Shown here piece by piece: positions 35,530 through 44,431 of a DNA stretch of 64,000 nucleotides. The stretch comes from Actinomycetes bacterium. GTDB lineage: Bacteria > Actinomycetota > Acidimicrobiia > Acidimicrobiales > RAAP-2. The first letter of the stretch is position 1, and each line of letters begins with the position of its first letter. The position numbers and the translations under genes were made by a program. Below the pieces are notes generated by a model. That model searched no databases. It was given only the letters and a program-made list of their open reading frames with translations, and was not told the DNA's origin. The stretch is from contig JAJYYG010000045.1 of assembly GCA_021801235.1 (NCBI GenBank), forward strand, positions 62,001 through 126,000, written 5' to 3'.

Positions 35530-36744
35530 TCAGTGGATGCCGTAGGTGCGGCAGTTGGCGGCGTAGCTCCCCGTGCACAGCTGGGCGGCGCTGATGAAGT
35601 TGTCCGCGATCACCGTCGACTGCACCGTCTGGGGCGTCACCCACTCGGGGGTGAGGAGCACCGAGGGGACGGAGACCTTGGCCACCGTGTCCATGGTGGA
35701 ACCGTTGACCAGGCTGCTCGGAGCCGGCTTGCCAGCCCGCAGGTACAGGGCCAGAGCGGCCGCGGCCTGTGCCTCCTCGTAGATCGGCTTGTAGACCGTT
35801 CCGCACTGGTAGCCCGAGATGATGTTCTGGATCCCCACCAGGGTGGCGTCCTGGCCGGTGACCGGGAACTTCTGCGGCGGGATGTTCAGCGTCTTCAGGT
35901 AGGTGATGATCGGGGCGGCGTTCTCGTCATTGGGGGTGAGGACCGCGTTGACCCCGGGATGGGCGGTGTAGGCCTGCTGGAACTCGGTCTCCGCGGTGGG
36001 CGGATCCCAGGTCCCGGCGGGTGCGGCCGCCTTCACCCAGGCACCGGAGGCGAACAGCGGGTTGATCACCGCGTCGTAGCCCTGGGCGAACAGGGTGGCG
36101 TTGTTGTCGGTCGGTGCGCCCACCATCACGATGACGTTGGGCTTGGAGACCTTCCAGTTGGCCACGCACGACACGAGGCCCTGGCCGATCAGCGTCCCGA
36201 CCTTCACGTTGTTGAAGCTCACGTAGTACTGGCGGCTCCCACCCAGCGTGAGGCGGTCGTAGTCGATGACCGGCACGCCGTGGGCCTTGGCGTAGGTCTC
36301 GATGGAGGTGCCGACCCCGGAGTCGAGCGGGTCGACCACCAGCACGCTCGCCCCGTTGGTGATGGCGGACTGGGCGTCGGTCAGCTGGGTGGTGTCGCTG
36401 CCCTGGGCGTTCTGGATCGTGTACTCCGACGGGCTCAGCCCGGCGGTGTTGAACGCCTTGGCCAGGTAGGGGGCGTCGAACTCGGTGTACCGGGCCGAGC
36501 TGACCGTGTCCGGGAGGATGACCGCGATCTTGCCCTTGCCTTCGGCCGCCAGGCTCTTCAGCTTCGTCATGGCGGTGAAGGTGTTGGTGAACGAGGTTGC
36601 GGAGACGGCCGGTGTGGCCGAGCTGGATCCGGAACCGGAGGTGGTGGTGGTCGAGGACGAGCTGCTCGATCCGCAGGCTGCTGCGAGCAGTCCGCCGGCG
36701 AGCAGCATGGTCGCCAGACCTCGTTTGCCAGTGAGCTTGAACAC
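35530..36744 (-). CDS. xylF: Sugar-binding lipoprotein of the ABC importer, xylose type
   Basis: Extracellular solute-binding protein, 404 residues. A signal peptide ends in the lipobox LAAAC (Cys24), followed by a Ser/Thr-rich linker. The periplasmic-binding fold has IAVILPDTVSSARYTEFDAPYL near 74, LVVDPLDSG, VIDYDRLTLGG and VTGQDATLVGIQNIISGYQ, all as in XylF-type proteins. Xylose is the nearest family assignment, but another pentose or polyol is possible. No xylose catabolic gene is adjacent. Direct repeats like PHO boxes occur upstream. Confidence 0.9.
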   Translation of the reverse strand: MFKLTGKRGLATMLLAGGLLAAACGSSSSSSTTTTSGSGSSSATPAVSATSFTNTFTAMTKLKSLAAEGKGKIAVILPDTVSSARYTEFDAPYLAKAFNTAGLSPSEYTIQNAQGSDTTQLTDAQSAITNGASVLVVDPLDSGVGTSIETYAKAHGVPVIDYDRLTLGGSRQYYVSFNNVKVGTLIGQGLVSCVANWKVSKPNVIVMVGAPTDNNATLFAQGYDAVINPLFASGAWVKAAAPAGTWDPPTAETEFQQAYTAHPGVNAVLTPNDENAAPIITYLKTLNIPPQKFPVTGQDATLVGIQNIISGYQCGTVYKPIYEEAQAAAALALYLRAGKPAPSSLVNGSTMDTVAKVSVPSVLLTPEWVTPQTVQSTVIADNFISAAQLCTGSYAANCRTYGIH

Positions 36745-36816
36745 CCTGTCCCCCTTCGTGTCGCCCCGGCGATGTCCACAGCGGAATCAGGAAACCGGGC
36801 CTGCGGCGACGTTACA

Positions 36817-36849
36817 GCACAATGAACGTGGGGTGAACTGTTTATGACG
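36817..36849 (-). promoter_or_regulatory. PHO-like 11-bp repeats before the sugar importer operon
   Basis: On the minus strand: CGTCATAAACA (36849-36839), GTTCACCCCAC (36838-36828), GTTCATTGTGC (36827-36817). The middle unit has the exact GTTCACC core of Streptomyces PHO boxes and the third differs at its last two core bases. The spacing is 11 bp as in the pst array. The array ends 73 bp before the xylF start in a locally AT-rich stretch. Confidence 0.5.
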
Positions 36850-36898
36850 AGAAAATCTGATAGTGGGCGCCGGAGGACCCCCCGGAGGACCACCCCGT

Positions 36899-38410
36899 TC
36901 AGGTCGCCAGGGGCTCCGAGGCGTTCTCGGCCTCGAGGCGGAGCACCTCTGCAGGGTCGGGGCGGGCGCCGCCCGGACCATCGAGGAAGAAGATGGCGAC
37001 AAGGGTTCCGACGGCGACCGATGCGGTGGCGACCAGGAAGGCGAGGTGGTACCCGCCGGTGAGGGCGGCCGGCGTCGGGCGGCCGGCACCGGCCAGGGCG
37101 CGGGCGCGCTCGGTGGCCAGCGTTCCCAGGATGGCGAGCCCCACCGCCGAGGCCACCTGCATGGAGACGTTGACCACGCCGGAACCCAGGCCGGCATCCT
37201 CCTTGGGCACGTCGTGCATGGCGATCGCCAGCAGGGGCATGAACGAGGTGCCGGCTCCGAGCCCGAGGAGCAGGTAGGCGGGGAACAACTCGGTGGGATA
37301 GGAGGCGTGGGGCCCCGCCCGGGTGAGCAGGGCCAGCCCGAAGGTGGCGGCCACCATGCCGGGGACCAGCACCCGCTTGTTGCCGAAGCGACCGGTGAGG
37401 CGGGCGGTGATGCCGGTGGAGAGGATCCCCATCACCAGCGACAGCGGGAGGAAGGCGAGCCCGGTTGCGATCGGGCTGTAGCCGAGGACGTTCTCGAGGT
37501 AGAGGGCGCCGAGGAAGAACGTGGCGAACATGCCGGTGTTGAGGAAGCCGCGGACCACGCTGGACCGGACCAGGGTGGGGATCCGGAGGATGCGCAGGGG
37601 CATGATCGGGTTGGCGAGGCGCGACTCGAGCACGGCGAAGGCCGCCAGGAGCGCGACAGCCAGGCCGCCGAACAGGGCGGTGCCCGAGGACACCCACCCG
37701 GAGCGGGTGGCGGAGACGATGGCGTAGATACCGGCCATCAGGGCGGCGGTCACCAGCACCGAACCGGCCACGTCGACCCCGCCCTTGACCCCGAGGCCCA
37801 CGTTCTCGGAGATCAGCCGCCAGCCCAGGACGAAGGTGGCGATGCCGATGGGGACGTTGATGAAGAAGATCCAGTGCCAGTCGACCGCCTGGGTGAGGAT
37901 GCCTCCGACCAGCAGCCCGATGGAACCGCCGCCGACGGCGACGAAGATGTAGGCGCTCATCGCCTTGGCCCGCTCGTTGGCCCGGGGGAACTCGGTGACG
38001 ATGATGGCGATGATCACCGACGACGACAGGGCTCCCCCCAGGCCCTGGACGAAGCGGCCCGCCACCAGGACGCCCTGGCTGCGGGCGAGCCCGCACACGG
38101 CCGAGGCGGTGGTGAACACGACGATGCCGACGAGGAACACGCGCTTGCGGCCGACCAGGTCGCCCAGGCGCCCGGCCAGGAGGAGGAAGCTCCCGAACGT
38201 GATCAGGTAGGCGTCGACCACCCACGTGAGGTTGGCCTGGGAGAAGTGGAGGTCGTGCTGGATGGCGGGGAGCGCCACGTTCACGATCGACGAGTCCAGG
38301 GCGTTCATGAACATCCCGAGGCAGACGACGATGAGCGCCATCCACCGGAGCCGGTCCCCGACGCCGGCCGGCGGGCCGACCGCGTTCGGGGGCGGGGCGG
38401 TGGCGGTCAC
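36899..38410 (-). CDS. MFS transporter, DHA2 family
   Basis: A 503-residue 14-helix exporter. It shows MFMNALDSSIVNVALPAIQHDLH (first helix motif), LAGRLGDLVGRKRVFLVG (motif A), GRFVQGLGGALSSSVIIAIIVTEFP (motif B) and a C-terminal acidic tail. The gene lies between the xyl operon and a drug-type ABC exporter. The 237-bp stretch upstream (38411-38647) has no gene; it includes the sequence ACCGACCGTTCC on the plus strand, a possible regulator half-site. Substrate unknown. Confidence 0.87.
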   Translation of the reverse strand: MTATAPPPNAVGPPAGVGDRLRWMALIVVCLGMFMNALDSSIVNVALPAIQHDLHFSQANLTWVVDAYLITFGSFLLLAGRLGDLVGRKRVFLVGIVVFTTASAVCGLARSQGVLVAGRFVQGLGGALSSSVIIAIIVTEFPRANERAKAMSAYIFVAVGGGSIGLLVGGILTQAVDWHWIFFINVPIGIATFVLGWRLISENVGLGVKGGVDVAGSVLVTAALMAGIYAIVSATRSGWVSSGTALFGGLAVALLAAFAVLESRLANPIMPLRILRIPTLVRSSVVRGFLNTGMFATFFLGALYLENVLGYSPIATGLAFLPLSLVMGILSTGITARLTGRFGNKRVLVPGMVAATFGLALLTRAGPHASYPTELFPAYLLLGLGAGTSFMPLLAIAMHDVPKEDAGLGSGVVNVSMQVASAVGLAILGTLATERARALAGAGRPTPAALTGGYHLAFLVATASVAVGTLVAIFFLDGPGGARPDPAEVLRLEAENASEPLAT

Positions 38411-38647
38411 GGTCGGTGGGTCTCCTCGATGGGGCGGGCTGGGTTCGGGCCATGCCGGGCCGGGGCGGATCGGGCTGGATCGGGGCGTCCCGGTGGCGGT
38501 GTCGACCGGCGGGGACGCGCTGCGAGACTACCGACCGTTCCTTGAGGTCCGTGCGCTGGAGGCCGACGGTCGCACCGGGTCTGCCCTGCGGTCCGGTCGT
38601 AGGTTCGCCCGGGGCCGGTTCCCCGGGCAACGTCTGAGCCGCTGCGG

Positions 38648-39382
38648 TCACTCCCAGCGGAAGAAGCGGGCTGCAGCCGCCGGGGCGGCCACCGCCCAGA
38701 TCGCGAGTGTCGTCCAGTCCCGTGTCGACACGGCCACGCCGAGGCCGAGGGAGGCGTGGAGCGCGTCGGCCAGCGCCGATGCCGGGAGCACGCGGGCGAC
38801 GGCGGCGAGCCAGCCGGGGAGCTTGGCCAGGGGGATCAACATCCCGCCGAGCAACAGGAGCACCACGAAGAGCGTGTTGACCGCAGCCAGGTTGACGAGC
38901 GGTTTGAGGGAACCGGCCAGCAGCAGGCCGATGCCTCCGAAGGCGACGGTCCCGAGCACCATGGCGGCGACGGCGGCGCCCACCAGCGCGCCGGCCCCCC
39001 GTCCGGGGCTCCAGCCGAGGGCGAGCCCGGCCAGCACCAGCACCACGGCCTGCAGCAGCTCGACGCCGATCACCGACAAGATCTTCGCCGCCAGCAGGCG
39101 CGGCCGGCCGAGCGGCGTGGCTCCGAGGCGCTTGAGCACGCCGTACCCGCGCTCGAAGCCGGCACCGATGCCGAGCGCCGTCATGGCGGTGGACATCACG
39201 GCCAGGGCCAGGATCCCCGGTACCAGGAAGTCGACCGGATGGGCGGTCCCGGTGGGCAGCACGTGAACGGCGGAGAAGAACAGGAGGAACAGTACGGGGA
39301 TCCCGAGGGTCAACAGGAGGGTCTCCCCGTTGGAGAGGATCATGGTGAGCTCGGCGCGCAGCTGCGCCGTCAGCGGGCGCAT
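38648..39382 (-). CDS. ABC-2 type exporter permease
   Basis: Membrane subunit of an ABC exporter, 244 residues with six hydrophobic helices. The soluble N-terminus MRPLTAQLRAELTMILSNGETLLLTLGIPVLF and the ABC-2 motif ERGYGVLKRLGATPLGRPRLLAAK (coupling helix, near 100) identify the family. GGMLIPLAKLPGWLAAVARVLPASALADAL near 200 matches the conserved late segment. The start overlaps the ATPase stop (TGATG). Such pairs export drugs, antibiotics or lipids; substrate unknown. Confidence 0.88.
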   Translation of the reverse strand: MRPLTAQLRAELTMILSNGETLLLTLGIPVLFLLFFSAVHVLPTGTAHPVDFLVPGILALAVMSTAMTALGIGAGFERGYGVLKRLGATPLGRPRLLAAKILSVIGVELLQAVVLVLAGLALGWSPGRGAGALVGAAVAAMVLGTVAFGGIGLLLAGSLKPLVNLAAVNTLFVVLLLLGGMLIPLAKLPGWLAAVARVLPASALADALHASLGLGVAVSTRDWTTLAIWAVAAPAAAARFFRWE

Positions 39383-40404
39383 CAGGTCCGCGACCTGCGC
39401 TCGGGTTCCCCGTCCCCGCCGCCCGGACGCACCGCCGGAGGCTCCCTGTCGGGGGCACCCCCGTCCCCTCCGGAGCCGGTGATGGCCAGGTACGCCTCCT
39501 CCAGCGACCGACCGGTGCGCAGATCGCCCACGGCCAGCCCCCGACCGGCCAGCCACCCGGCGAGGGCGGCCACCACCGCCGGGCTCGCGCTCCCCGCCGG
39601 AGGACGGAGCCGGTAGCTGCCCGGGGACTCCTCGGTCACCACCGTCCCGCCCCCGACGGCGGAGGCCAGCGAGGCGGTGTCGATGCCCGGGTCGGTCGAG
39701 AACCGGACGGAGCCACCGTCGGGGTCGGCGGCGAGGGCGGCGGGGCTCCCCTCGGCCAGCTTGCGACCGTGGTCGACGATGACCACCTGGTCGGCCAGGC
39801 GCTCGGCTTCGGACAGCTCATGCGTCGTGAGGATCACGCAGGTGCCGCGGTCGCGCAGGTCGGCCACGATCCGTCGCACGACGAGGCGTCCCTCCGGATC
39901 GACACCGGCCGTGGGCTCGTCGAGGAAGACGACCGAGGGCCGGCCGACCAGGGCCAGTGCCAGGGAGAGACGCTGCTGCTCCCCGCCGGAGAGGCGCCGC
40001 CAGGGGGTGCGCCGGACCGCCCCCAGCCCCACCAGCTCGACCAGGTGCTCGGGGTCGTCGGGGTCGTCGTAGTAGCCGGCGAACAGCCGGAGGACCCGGG
40101 ACGGACCGAGCATCGGGTACACCCCCCCGCGCTGGAGCATCACGCCGATCCGGGGCACCAGCGCCCGGTGGTCGGCGATCGGGTCGAGGCCGAGCACGCG
40201 CACCGATCCTCCCGATGCCCTCCGGTAGCCCTCGAGCGTCTCGACGGTGCTCGTCTTGCCGGCCCCGTTGGGTCCGAGCAGGGCCAGCACCTGGCCGGCC
40301 CCGGCCCGGAACGACAGCCCGTCCACGGCCACCGTCGCTCCGTAGCGGACCACCAGACCGTCGCACTCGACGCCGGTCGACAGGCGGTCGGTCGCGGGAG
40401 GCAC
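39382..40404 (-). CDS. ABC exporter ATP-binding protein (DrrA-like)
   Basis: ATPase for the ABC-2 permease encoded just downstream. The 340 residues contain Walker A LGPNGAGKTST near 45, Q-loop VMLQRGGVYPMLGPSRVLRLFAGYY, signature RLSGGEQQRLSLALAL, Walker B VVFLDEPTAGVDP and the His switch LTTHELSEAERLADQ. A C-terminal domain of about 110 residues (from DGGSVRFSTDPG) ends SLEEAYLAITG as in DrrA-type proteins. A GTG start at 40404 was chosen because the sequence before it is out of family. Divergent from serS with 27 bp between starts. Confidence 0.9.
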   Translation of the reverse strand: MPPATDRLSTGVECDGLVVRYGATVAVDGLSFRAGAGQVLALLGPNGAGKTSTVETLEGYRRASGGSVRVLGLDPIADHRALVPRIGVMLQRGGVYPMLGPSRVLRLFAGYYDDPDDPEHLVELVGLGAVRRTPWRRLSGGEQQRLSLALALVGRPSVVFLDEPTAGVDPEGRLVVRRIVADLRDRGTCVILTTHELSEAERLADQVVIVDHGRKLAEGSPAALAADPDGGSVRFSTDPGIDTASLASAVGGGTVVTEESPGSYRLRPPAGSASPAVVAALAGWLAGRGLAVGDLRTGRSLEEAYLAITGSGGDGGAPDREPPAVRPGGGDGEPERRSRT

Positions 40405-40431
40405 GGGAAGCCACGCTACCGTGAAGCGGTC

Positions 40432-41754
40432 ATGATCGATATCCGGCTGGTCCGCGAGGAACCCGACGCAGTCAAGGCGGCGCTGGGCCGGCGCGCGGTC
40501 GACCCGGCCGACGTCGACCGCCTGGTGGAGCTCGACGCCGCGGCCCGGAGCCTGGTGGGCCGGCGGGACGACGTCCGCGCCGAGGTGAAGGCGCTCTCGC
40601 GACGGGTCGGCGAGGCCCGCCGCTCCGGAGACACCACCACGGCCGACGAGCTGGCCGCCCGCAGCCGGTCGCTGGGCGAGGAGGAGCGGGCTCTCGGGGA
40701 GGACGCCGACCGCGCGCAGGACGCGGTCCGCCAGGCGCTGCTCTACCTGCCCAACCTGCCGGCGGAGGACGCCCCCGACGGTGCCGGCCCCGAGGACAAC
40801 GTGGTGGTCCGGCAGTGGCCCGACGAGGCTCCCACCTATGCCGAGTGGCAGCGGGTGGCGCACTGGGACATCGGGACCGAGCTCGGGCTGCTGGACATGG
40901 AACGGGGGGCGAAGATCTCCGGTTCGATGTTCCCGCTGTTCCGCGGCTACGGCGCCCGCCTGCTCCGGGCGCTCACCTCGTACGCGCTCGACCGGCACGC
41001 CGACGCGTTCGAGGAGATCCGCCCGCCGACGCTGGTCAAGACCGAGACCATGGTCACCACCGGTCAGCTGCCCAAGTTCGCCGACGACGCCTACCATCTC
41101 GAGCGGGACGACCTGTGGGCCATCCCGACCGCCGAAGCCCCGCTCACCTCGATGATGCGGGGCGAGATCGTCGACGAGGACCGGCTCCCCCTCTGCCTGA
41201 CCGCCGCCACCGCCTGCTTCCGCCGGGAGGCGGGCGCCGCCGGGCGCGACACCCGCGGACTGCTCCGGGTCCACGAGTTCGACAAGGTGGAGCTGTTCGC
41301 CGTGGCCACGCCCGAGCAGGCGTCGGAGCTGCTCGAGTCGATGGTGGCCCGGGTGGAGACCATGCTCCGCCAGCTCGGCCTCCGGTACCGGGTGCTCGAC
41401 CTGTGCGCCGGCGACCTCGGCATCTCGTCGGCCCGCACCTTCGACCTCGAGGTCTACGCGCCGGGGGTCGACCTGTGGCTCGAGGTCTCGTCGGTCAGCT
41501 GGTTCCGGGACTACCAGGCCCGGCGGGGCAACATCCGCATCCGTCCGGCGGGGGGTGGCGCCCCGATCTTCGCGCACACCCTCAACGGATCGGCGTTGGC
41601 ATGGGCCCGGATCTGGGCGGCGCTGGTGGAGACCGGGCGCAGGGCCGACGGCTCGGTCGAGCTCCCCGAGGTGCTCCACCCGTACCTTCGGGGCGAGGGG
41701 GTCATCCCCGCTCCGGGTGCGTCGGGTCAGGCTCCCGCCGCATCGAAGCGGTAG
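40432..41754 (+). CDS. serS: Seryl-tRNA synthetase
   Basis: Charges tRNA-Ser with serine. The 440 residues start MIDIRLVREEPDAVKAAL, followed by the long antiparallel coiled-coil arm (about 28-105). The class II catalytic core includes FRGYGARLLRALTSYALD, IPTAEAPLTSMMRGEI, TACFRREAGAAGRDTRGLLRVHEFDKVELF (motif 2) and HTLNGSALAWARIWAALVE (motif 3). The last 28 bp overlap the end of the convergent response regulator gene, and the C-terminus is extended with an Ala/Pro-rich tail. The ATG at 40432 has weak upstream Shine-Dalgarno sequence. Confidence 0.96.
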   Translation: MIDIRLVREEPDAVKAALGRRAVDPADVDRLVELDAAARSLVGRRDDVRAEVKALSRRVGEARRSGDTTTADELAARSRSLGEEERALGEDADRAQDAVRQALLYLPNLPAEDAPDGAGPEDNVVVRQWPDEAPTYAEWQRVAHWDIGTELGLLDMERGAKISGSMFPLFRGYGARLLRALTSYALDRHADAFEEIRPPTLVKTETMVTTGQLPKFADDAYHLERDDLWAIPTAEAPLTSMMRGEIVDEDRLPLCLTAATACFRREAGAAGRDTRGLLRVHEFDKVELFAVATPEQASELLESMVARVETMLRQLGLRYRVLDLCAGDLGISSARTFDLEVYAPGVDLWLEVSSVSWFRDYQARRGNIRIRPAGGGAPIFAHTLNGSALAWARIWAALVETGRRADGSVELPEVLHPYLRGEGVIPAPGASGQAPAASKR

Positions 41755-42674
41755 CCGACGCCCCGCACGGTGGTGATCAGCTGCGGTGCGGAAGGCTCCA
41801 CCTCGATGTGGGTGCGGAGCCGCTTGATGTGCACGTCGAGCGTCTTGGTGTCGCCGAAGTAGTCGGACCCCCAGATCCGGTCGATGAGGACGTCCCGGGT
41901 GAGGACCCGGCCGGCGTTCTCCATGAGGAGGGAGAGCAGTTCGAACTCCTTGCGCCGGAGATGGACGTCGGCGCCGCGCACGAAGACGAGGTGCCGGTCG
42001 AGGTCGACCTGCACGCCGCCGGCGTCGAGGATCCCCCGCTCGGCGGTCCGGGTGTGGGTCCTCTCGCCGGTCCGTCCCGCATCCCCACCCGGGGCTCCCG
42101 CCTCCGCCCCGGTGCCCTGAAGGCCTGCCGACGGCGCCGGCGGAGGGGTCCGCCGGAGCACGGCCCGCATGCGGGCGACCAGCTCCCGCAGCCGGTACGG
42201 CTTGGCCACGTAGTCGTCGGCGCCGACCTCGAGGCCGACCACGGTGTCGATCTCGGTCCCCTTGGCGGTCACCATGATGATGGGCACCGACGAGCGCGCC
42301 CGGATCGTGCGGCACACGTCGATCCCCGACAGCTTGGGCAGCATGAGGTCGAGCAGGATGAGGTCGGGGTCGACCTCGTCGAAGAGGCGGAGCGCCTCGC
42401 TCCCGTCCCGGGCGACGGTGACGGCGAACCCCTCCCGGGACAGGCCGATCACCAGCGCGTCGATGAAGGACTCCTCGTCCTCGGCCAGGAGCACCCGGGT
42501 CCGGGACGGATCCGGGGCCGTGCCGTCCGCCGGGGCCGTGCCGTCCGCCGGGGCCGGCGGCGGATCGGTGCGGTCGACCGACGTGGCGGGGCCCGGGGCC
42601 CCGGCGCGGGCTGCGGGGACCGGGGCTGCGGGGACCGGGGCTGCGGGTTCGGGGTGTGCAGGGGTCGGGTTCAT
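41727..42674 (-). CDS. regX3: OmpR-type response regulator, RegX3-like
   Basis: DNA-binding partner of the kinase encoded 25 bp upstream. The 315 residues begin with a 58-residue proline/alanine-rich leader encoded by short tandem repeats, then the receiver VLLAEDEES, phosphoacceptor D109 in LILLDLMLP, T in IIMVTAKGTE, K158 in VAKPY. After a linker the winged helix has LRRKEFELLSLLMENAGRVLTRDVLIDRIWGSDYFGDTKTLDVHIKRLRTHIE, a close match to RegX3. In mycobacteria SenX3-RegX3 controls phosphate-starvation genes; that role here is inference. The real start may be inside the low-complexity leader. Confidence 0.88.
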   Translation of the reverse strand: MNPTPAHPEPAAPVPAAPVPAARAGAPGPATSVDRTDPPPAPADGTAPADGTAPDPSRTRVLLAEDEESFIDALVIGLSREGFAVTVARDGSEALRLFDEVDPDLILLDLMLPKLSGIDVCRTIRARSSVPIIMVTAKGTEIDTVVGLEVGADDYVAKPYRLRELVARMRAVLRRTPPPAPSAGLQGTGAEAGAPGGDAGRTGERTHTRTAERGILDAGGVQVDLDRHLVFVRGADVHLRRKEFELLSLLMENAGRVLTRDVLIDRIWGSDYFGDTKTLDVHIKRLRTHIEVEPSAPQLITTVRGVGYRFDAAGA

Positions 42675-42699
42675 CGGTCGCTGGCCGGGGCCCCCGGCA

Positions 42700-43938
42700 T
42701 CAGGAGGAGTACTCGGGGGGGTTGGGAAGGATCAGGGTGAAGGTGGAGCCCTCACCCTCCCGGGAGTCGACCTCGACCCTACCCTGGTGGTTGTTGGCGA
42801 CGTGGCGCACGATGGACAGTCCGAGCCCGGTGCCGCCCGTCTCGCGGCTCCGGCCGTGGTCGACCCGGTAGAACCGTTCGAAGATGCGGTCGAGGTCGCG
42901 GGTCGGGATGCCGACCCCGGTGTCCGCCACCGAGAGCCGGACGCCGTCGTCGGTCTGCACCCCGCTGACCCGGACGACCGCGTCCTCGTAGGAGAAGGTC
43001 ACTGCGTTCTCGAGGAGGCTGTGGATGGCCGAAACCAGCTGGCGCCGGTCGCCCACCACGTGGATGGGGGGATCCGGCTCGAGGAGCTCGATGGTGATCC
43101 GGCGCTGCTCCGCGGCAGCCCGGACCCGCTCGACCGCCTCCGCCATGACCAGGTTGACGTAGATCGGCTCGCGGGGCGGGGTCTCCTCCGACTCGATACG
43201 GCTCAGGTCGAGCAGGTCGTCGATGATCCGGCTGACCCGGAAGGCCTCGGAGTGGATGCGCGACGCGAGCCGCTGGGCCACTGCGGGGTCGGGCTCGACG
43301 GTCAGGGTCTCGGCGAGCAGGCCGAGCGCCCCCATCGGCGTCTTGAGCTCGTGGCTCACGTTCGCCACGAAGTCGCGCCGGATCTCCTCGAGGCGCCGGC
43401 GCTCGGAGACGTCGTCGATGACGGCGATGACGCCCAGCGGACGCCGGCCGTCGTCGATCAGGCGGGTGCGGACGGTGATGGTCTGGCGAGGCGGGCCGTA
43501 GAGGTCGAGCGTGCGCTCGGCGGAGCCCTCGTGCCAGGCGTTCTCGAGGAGGCCGGTGACCGTCTGGGCGGCGAGGGCGTCACCGTGCCGGTTGTTCATC
43601 AGGGCATCGGCCCGGTCGTTCCGGAACGCGACCGCGCCGTTCTCGTCGCAGACGATGACGCCCTGAGGCAGGGTGTCGAGGGCTCGCCGGAGCCGGATGG
43701 CGTCGGAGCTCGCCTCGGTGACCGCCTCGGCGGCCTCGCCGGTGACCTTCTCGAGGTGACTGAGGACGGACTCGAGCCCTCCCTCCTCGGGGGGGTCGAC
43801 GCCGAGCCGGTTGGAGAGCGCGGTCAGGCGCTGGTGGAGGCTCCGGCGGCTCGACCGCCGGCCCAGCCGGTAGGCGATGAGCACGGCGACCACCGCCACG
43901 ACGGCGACGGCGACGATGCCGATCTCGTAGGACTTCAC
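42700..43938 (-). CDS. senX3: Sensor histidine kinase, SenX3-like
   Basis: Membrane sensor kinase, 412 residues. One hydrophobic helix (about 5-24) is followed by a short basic stretch, a PAS domain (about 82-176, LDTLPQGVIVCDENGAVAFRND), the HisKA domain with phospho-His196 in VANVSHELKTPMGAL, and the HATPase domain (about 290-405, N-box LVSAIHSLLENAVTF, G-boxes DTGVGIP and GGTGLGLSIV). The arrangement of one helix, PAS and kinase matches SenX3. The GTG at 43938 was chosen because it begins just before the helix. Operon with regX3. Confidence 0.88.
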   Translation of the reverse strand: MKSYEIGIVAVAVVAVVAVLIAYRLGRRSSRRSLHQRLTALSNRLGVDPPEEGGLESVLSHLEKVTGEAAEAVTEASSDAIRLRRALDTLPQGVIVCDENGAVAFRNDRADALMNNRHGDALAAQTVTGLLENAWHEGSAERTLDLYGPPRQTITVRTRLIDDGRRPLGVIAVIDDVSERRRLEEIRRDFVANVSHELKTPMGALGLLAETLTVEPDPAVAQRLASRIHSEAFRVSRIIDDLLDLSRIESEETPPREPIYVNLVMAEAVERVRAAAEQRRITIELLEPDPPIHVVGDRRQLVSAIHSLLENAVTFSYEDAVVRVSGVQTDDGVRLSVADTGVGIPTRDLDRIFERFYRVDHGRSRETGGTGLGLSIVRHVANNHQGRVEVDSREGEGSTFTLILPNPPEYSS

Positions 43939-43988
43939 CGCCCCAGCATGACACCCCCGTCCCGGGCGCCGGGACCGCACCCAGGCAG

Positions 43989-44055
43989 CGGTAACAAACG
44001 CCGGAAATAACAGAAATTTATTGAAACAACACAAAACACTTTCTAAGGTAGTGAC
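43989..44055 (+). promoter_or_regulatory. AT-rich promoter region of the type IV secretion-like operon
   Basis: A 67-bp stretch with GTAACAAACG, AAATAACAG, AAATTTATTG and AACAACACAAAACAC is far richer in A and T than anything around it. It ends directly before the first gene of the secretion-like operon and is the obvious place for its promoter. The same spacer also serves the divergent kinase gene. No operator is recognised. Confidence 0.55.
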
Positions 44056-44430
44056 ATGCACCTTCCTCCCTCCCACCCGACGCCTCTCCACCCGACGCCC
44101 GGGGTGCTCCTCCGGGGCGCTCCCCTCCGCATGCCCGTGCCGTCCTTCCGCCTGACCGGCGTGGCGATGCATCCGAACGCGAACGCGCTCCCCGGTGGCC
44201 AGCTCCTCCAGAACCTCATGAACGGCATCGGTGGTTGGGCGCTCGCCCTGTCGCTGGTCGGGCTGGTGATCGGTGCCGCGGCCTGGGCGCTCGGCTCGCA
44301 CGGGCAGAACTACCAGCAGACGTTCGTCGGTCGCCGGGCCGTGCTGATCTCCGCGCTGGCCGCCCTGCTCATCGGGGCCGGACCGGCCATCGTCAACTTC
44401 TTCTTCGCCGCGGGCCAGGGGATCCACTGA
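44056..44430 (+). CDS. VirB2/TrbC-like small membrane protein, possible pilin
   Basis: A 124-residue protein. An N-terminal Pro/His-rich leader (about 1-40) is followed by two hydrophobic helices (about 58-77 and 93-117) separated by a short polar loop GSHGQNYQQTFVGRRA. This two-helix layout, first position in the operon and next to VirB6- and VirB4-like genes, fits a VirB2/TrbC-type pilin. There is no sequence-level proof. The ATG at 44056 was used; the ATG at 44167 (MHPNANALPGGQ) would give a more typical 87-residue product. Confidence 0.65.
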   Translation: MHLPPSHPTPLHPTPGVLLRGAPLRMPVPSFRLTGVAMHPNANALPGGQLLQNLMNGIGGWALALSLVGLVIGAAAWALGSHGQNYQQTFVGRRAVLISALAALLIGAGPAIVNFFFAAGQGIH

Positions 44431-44431
44431 C

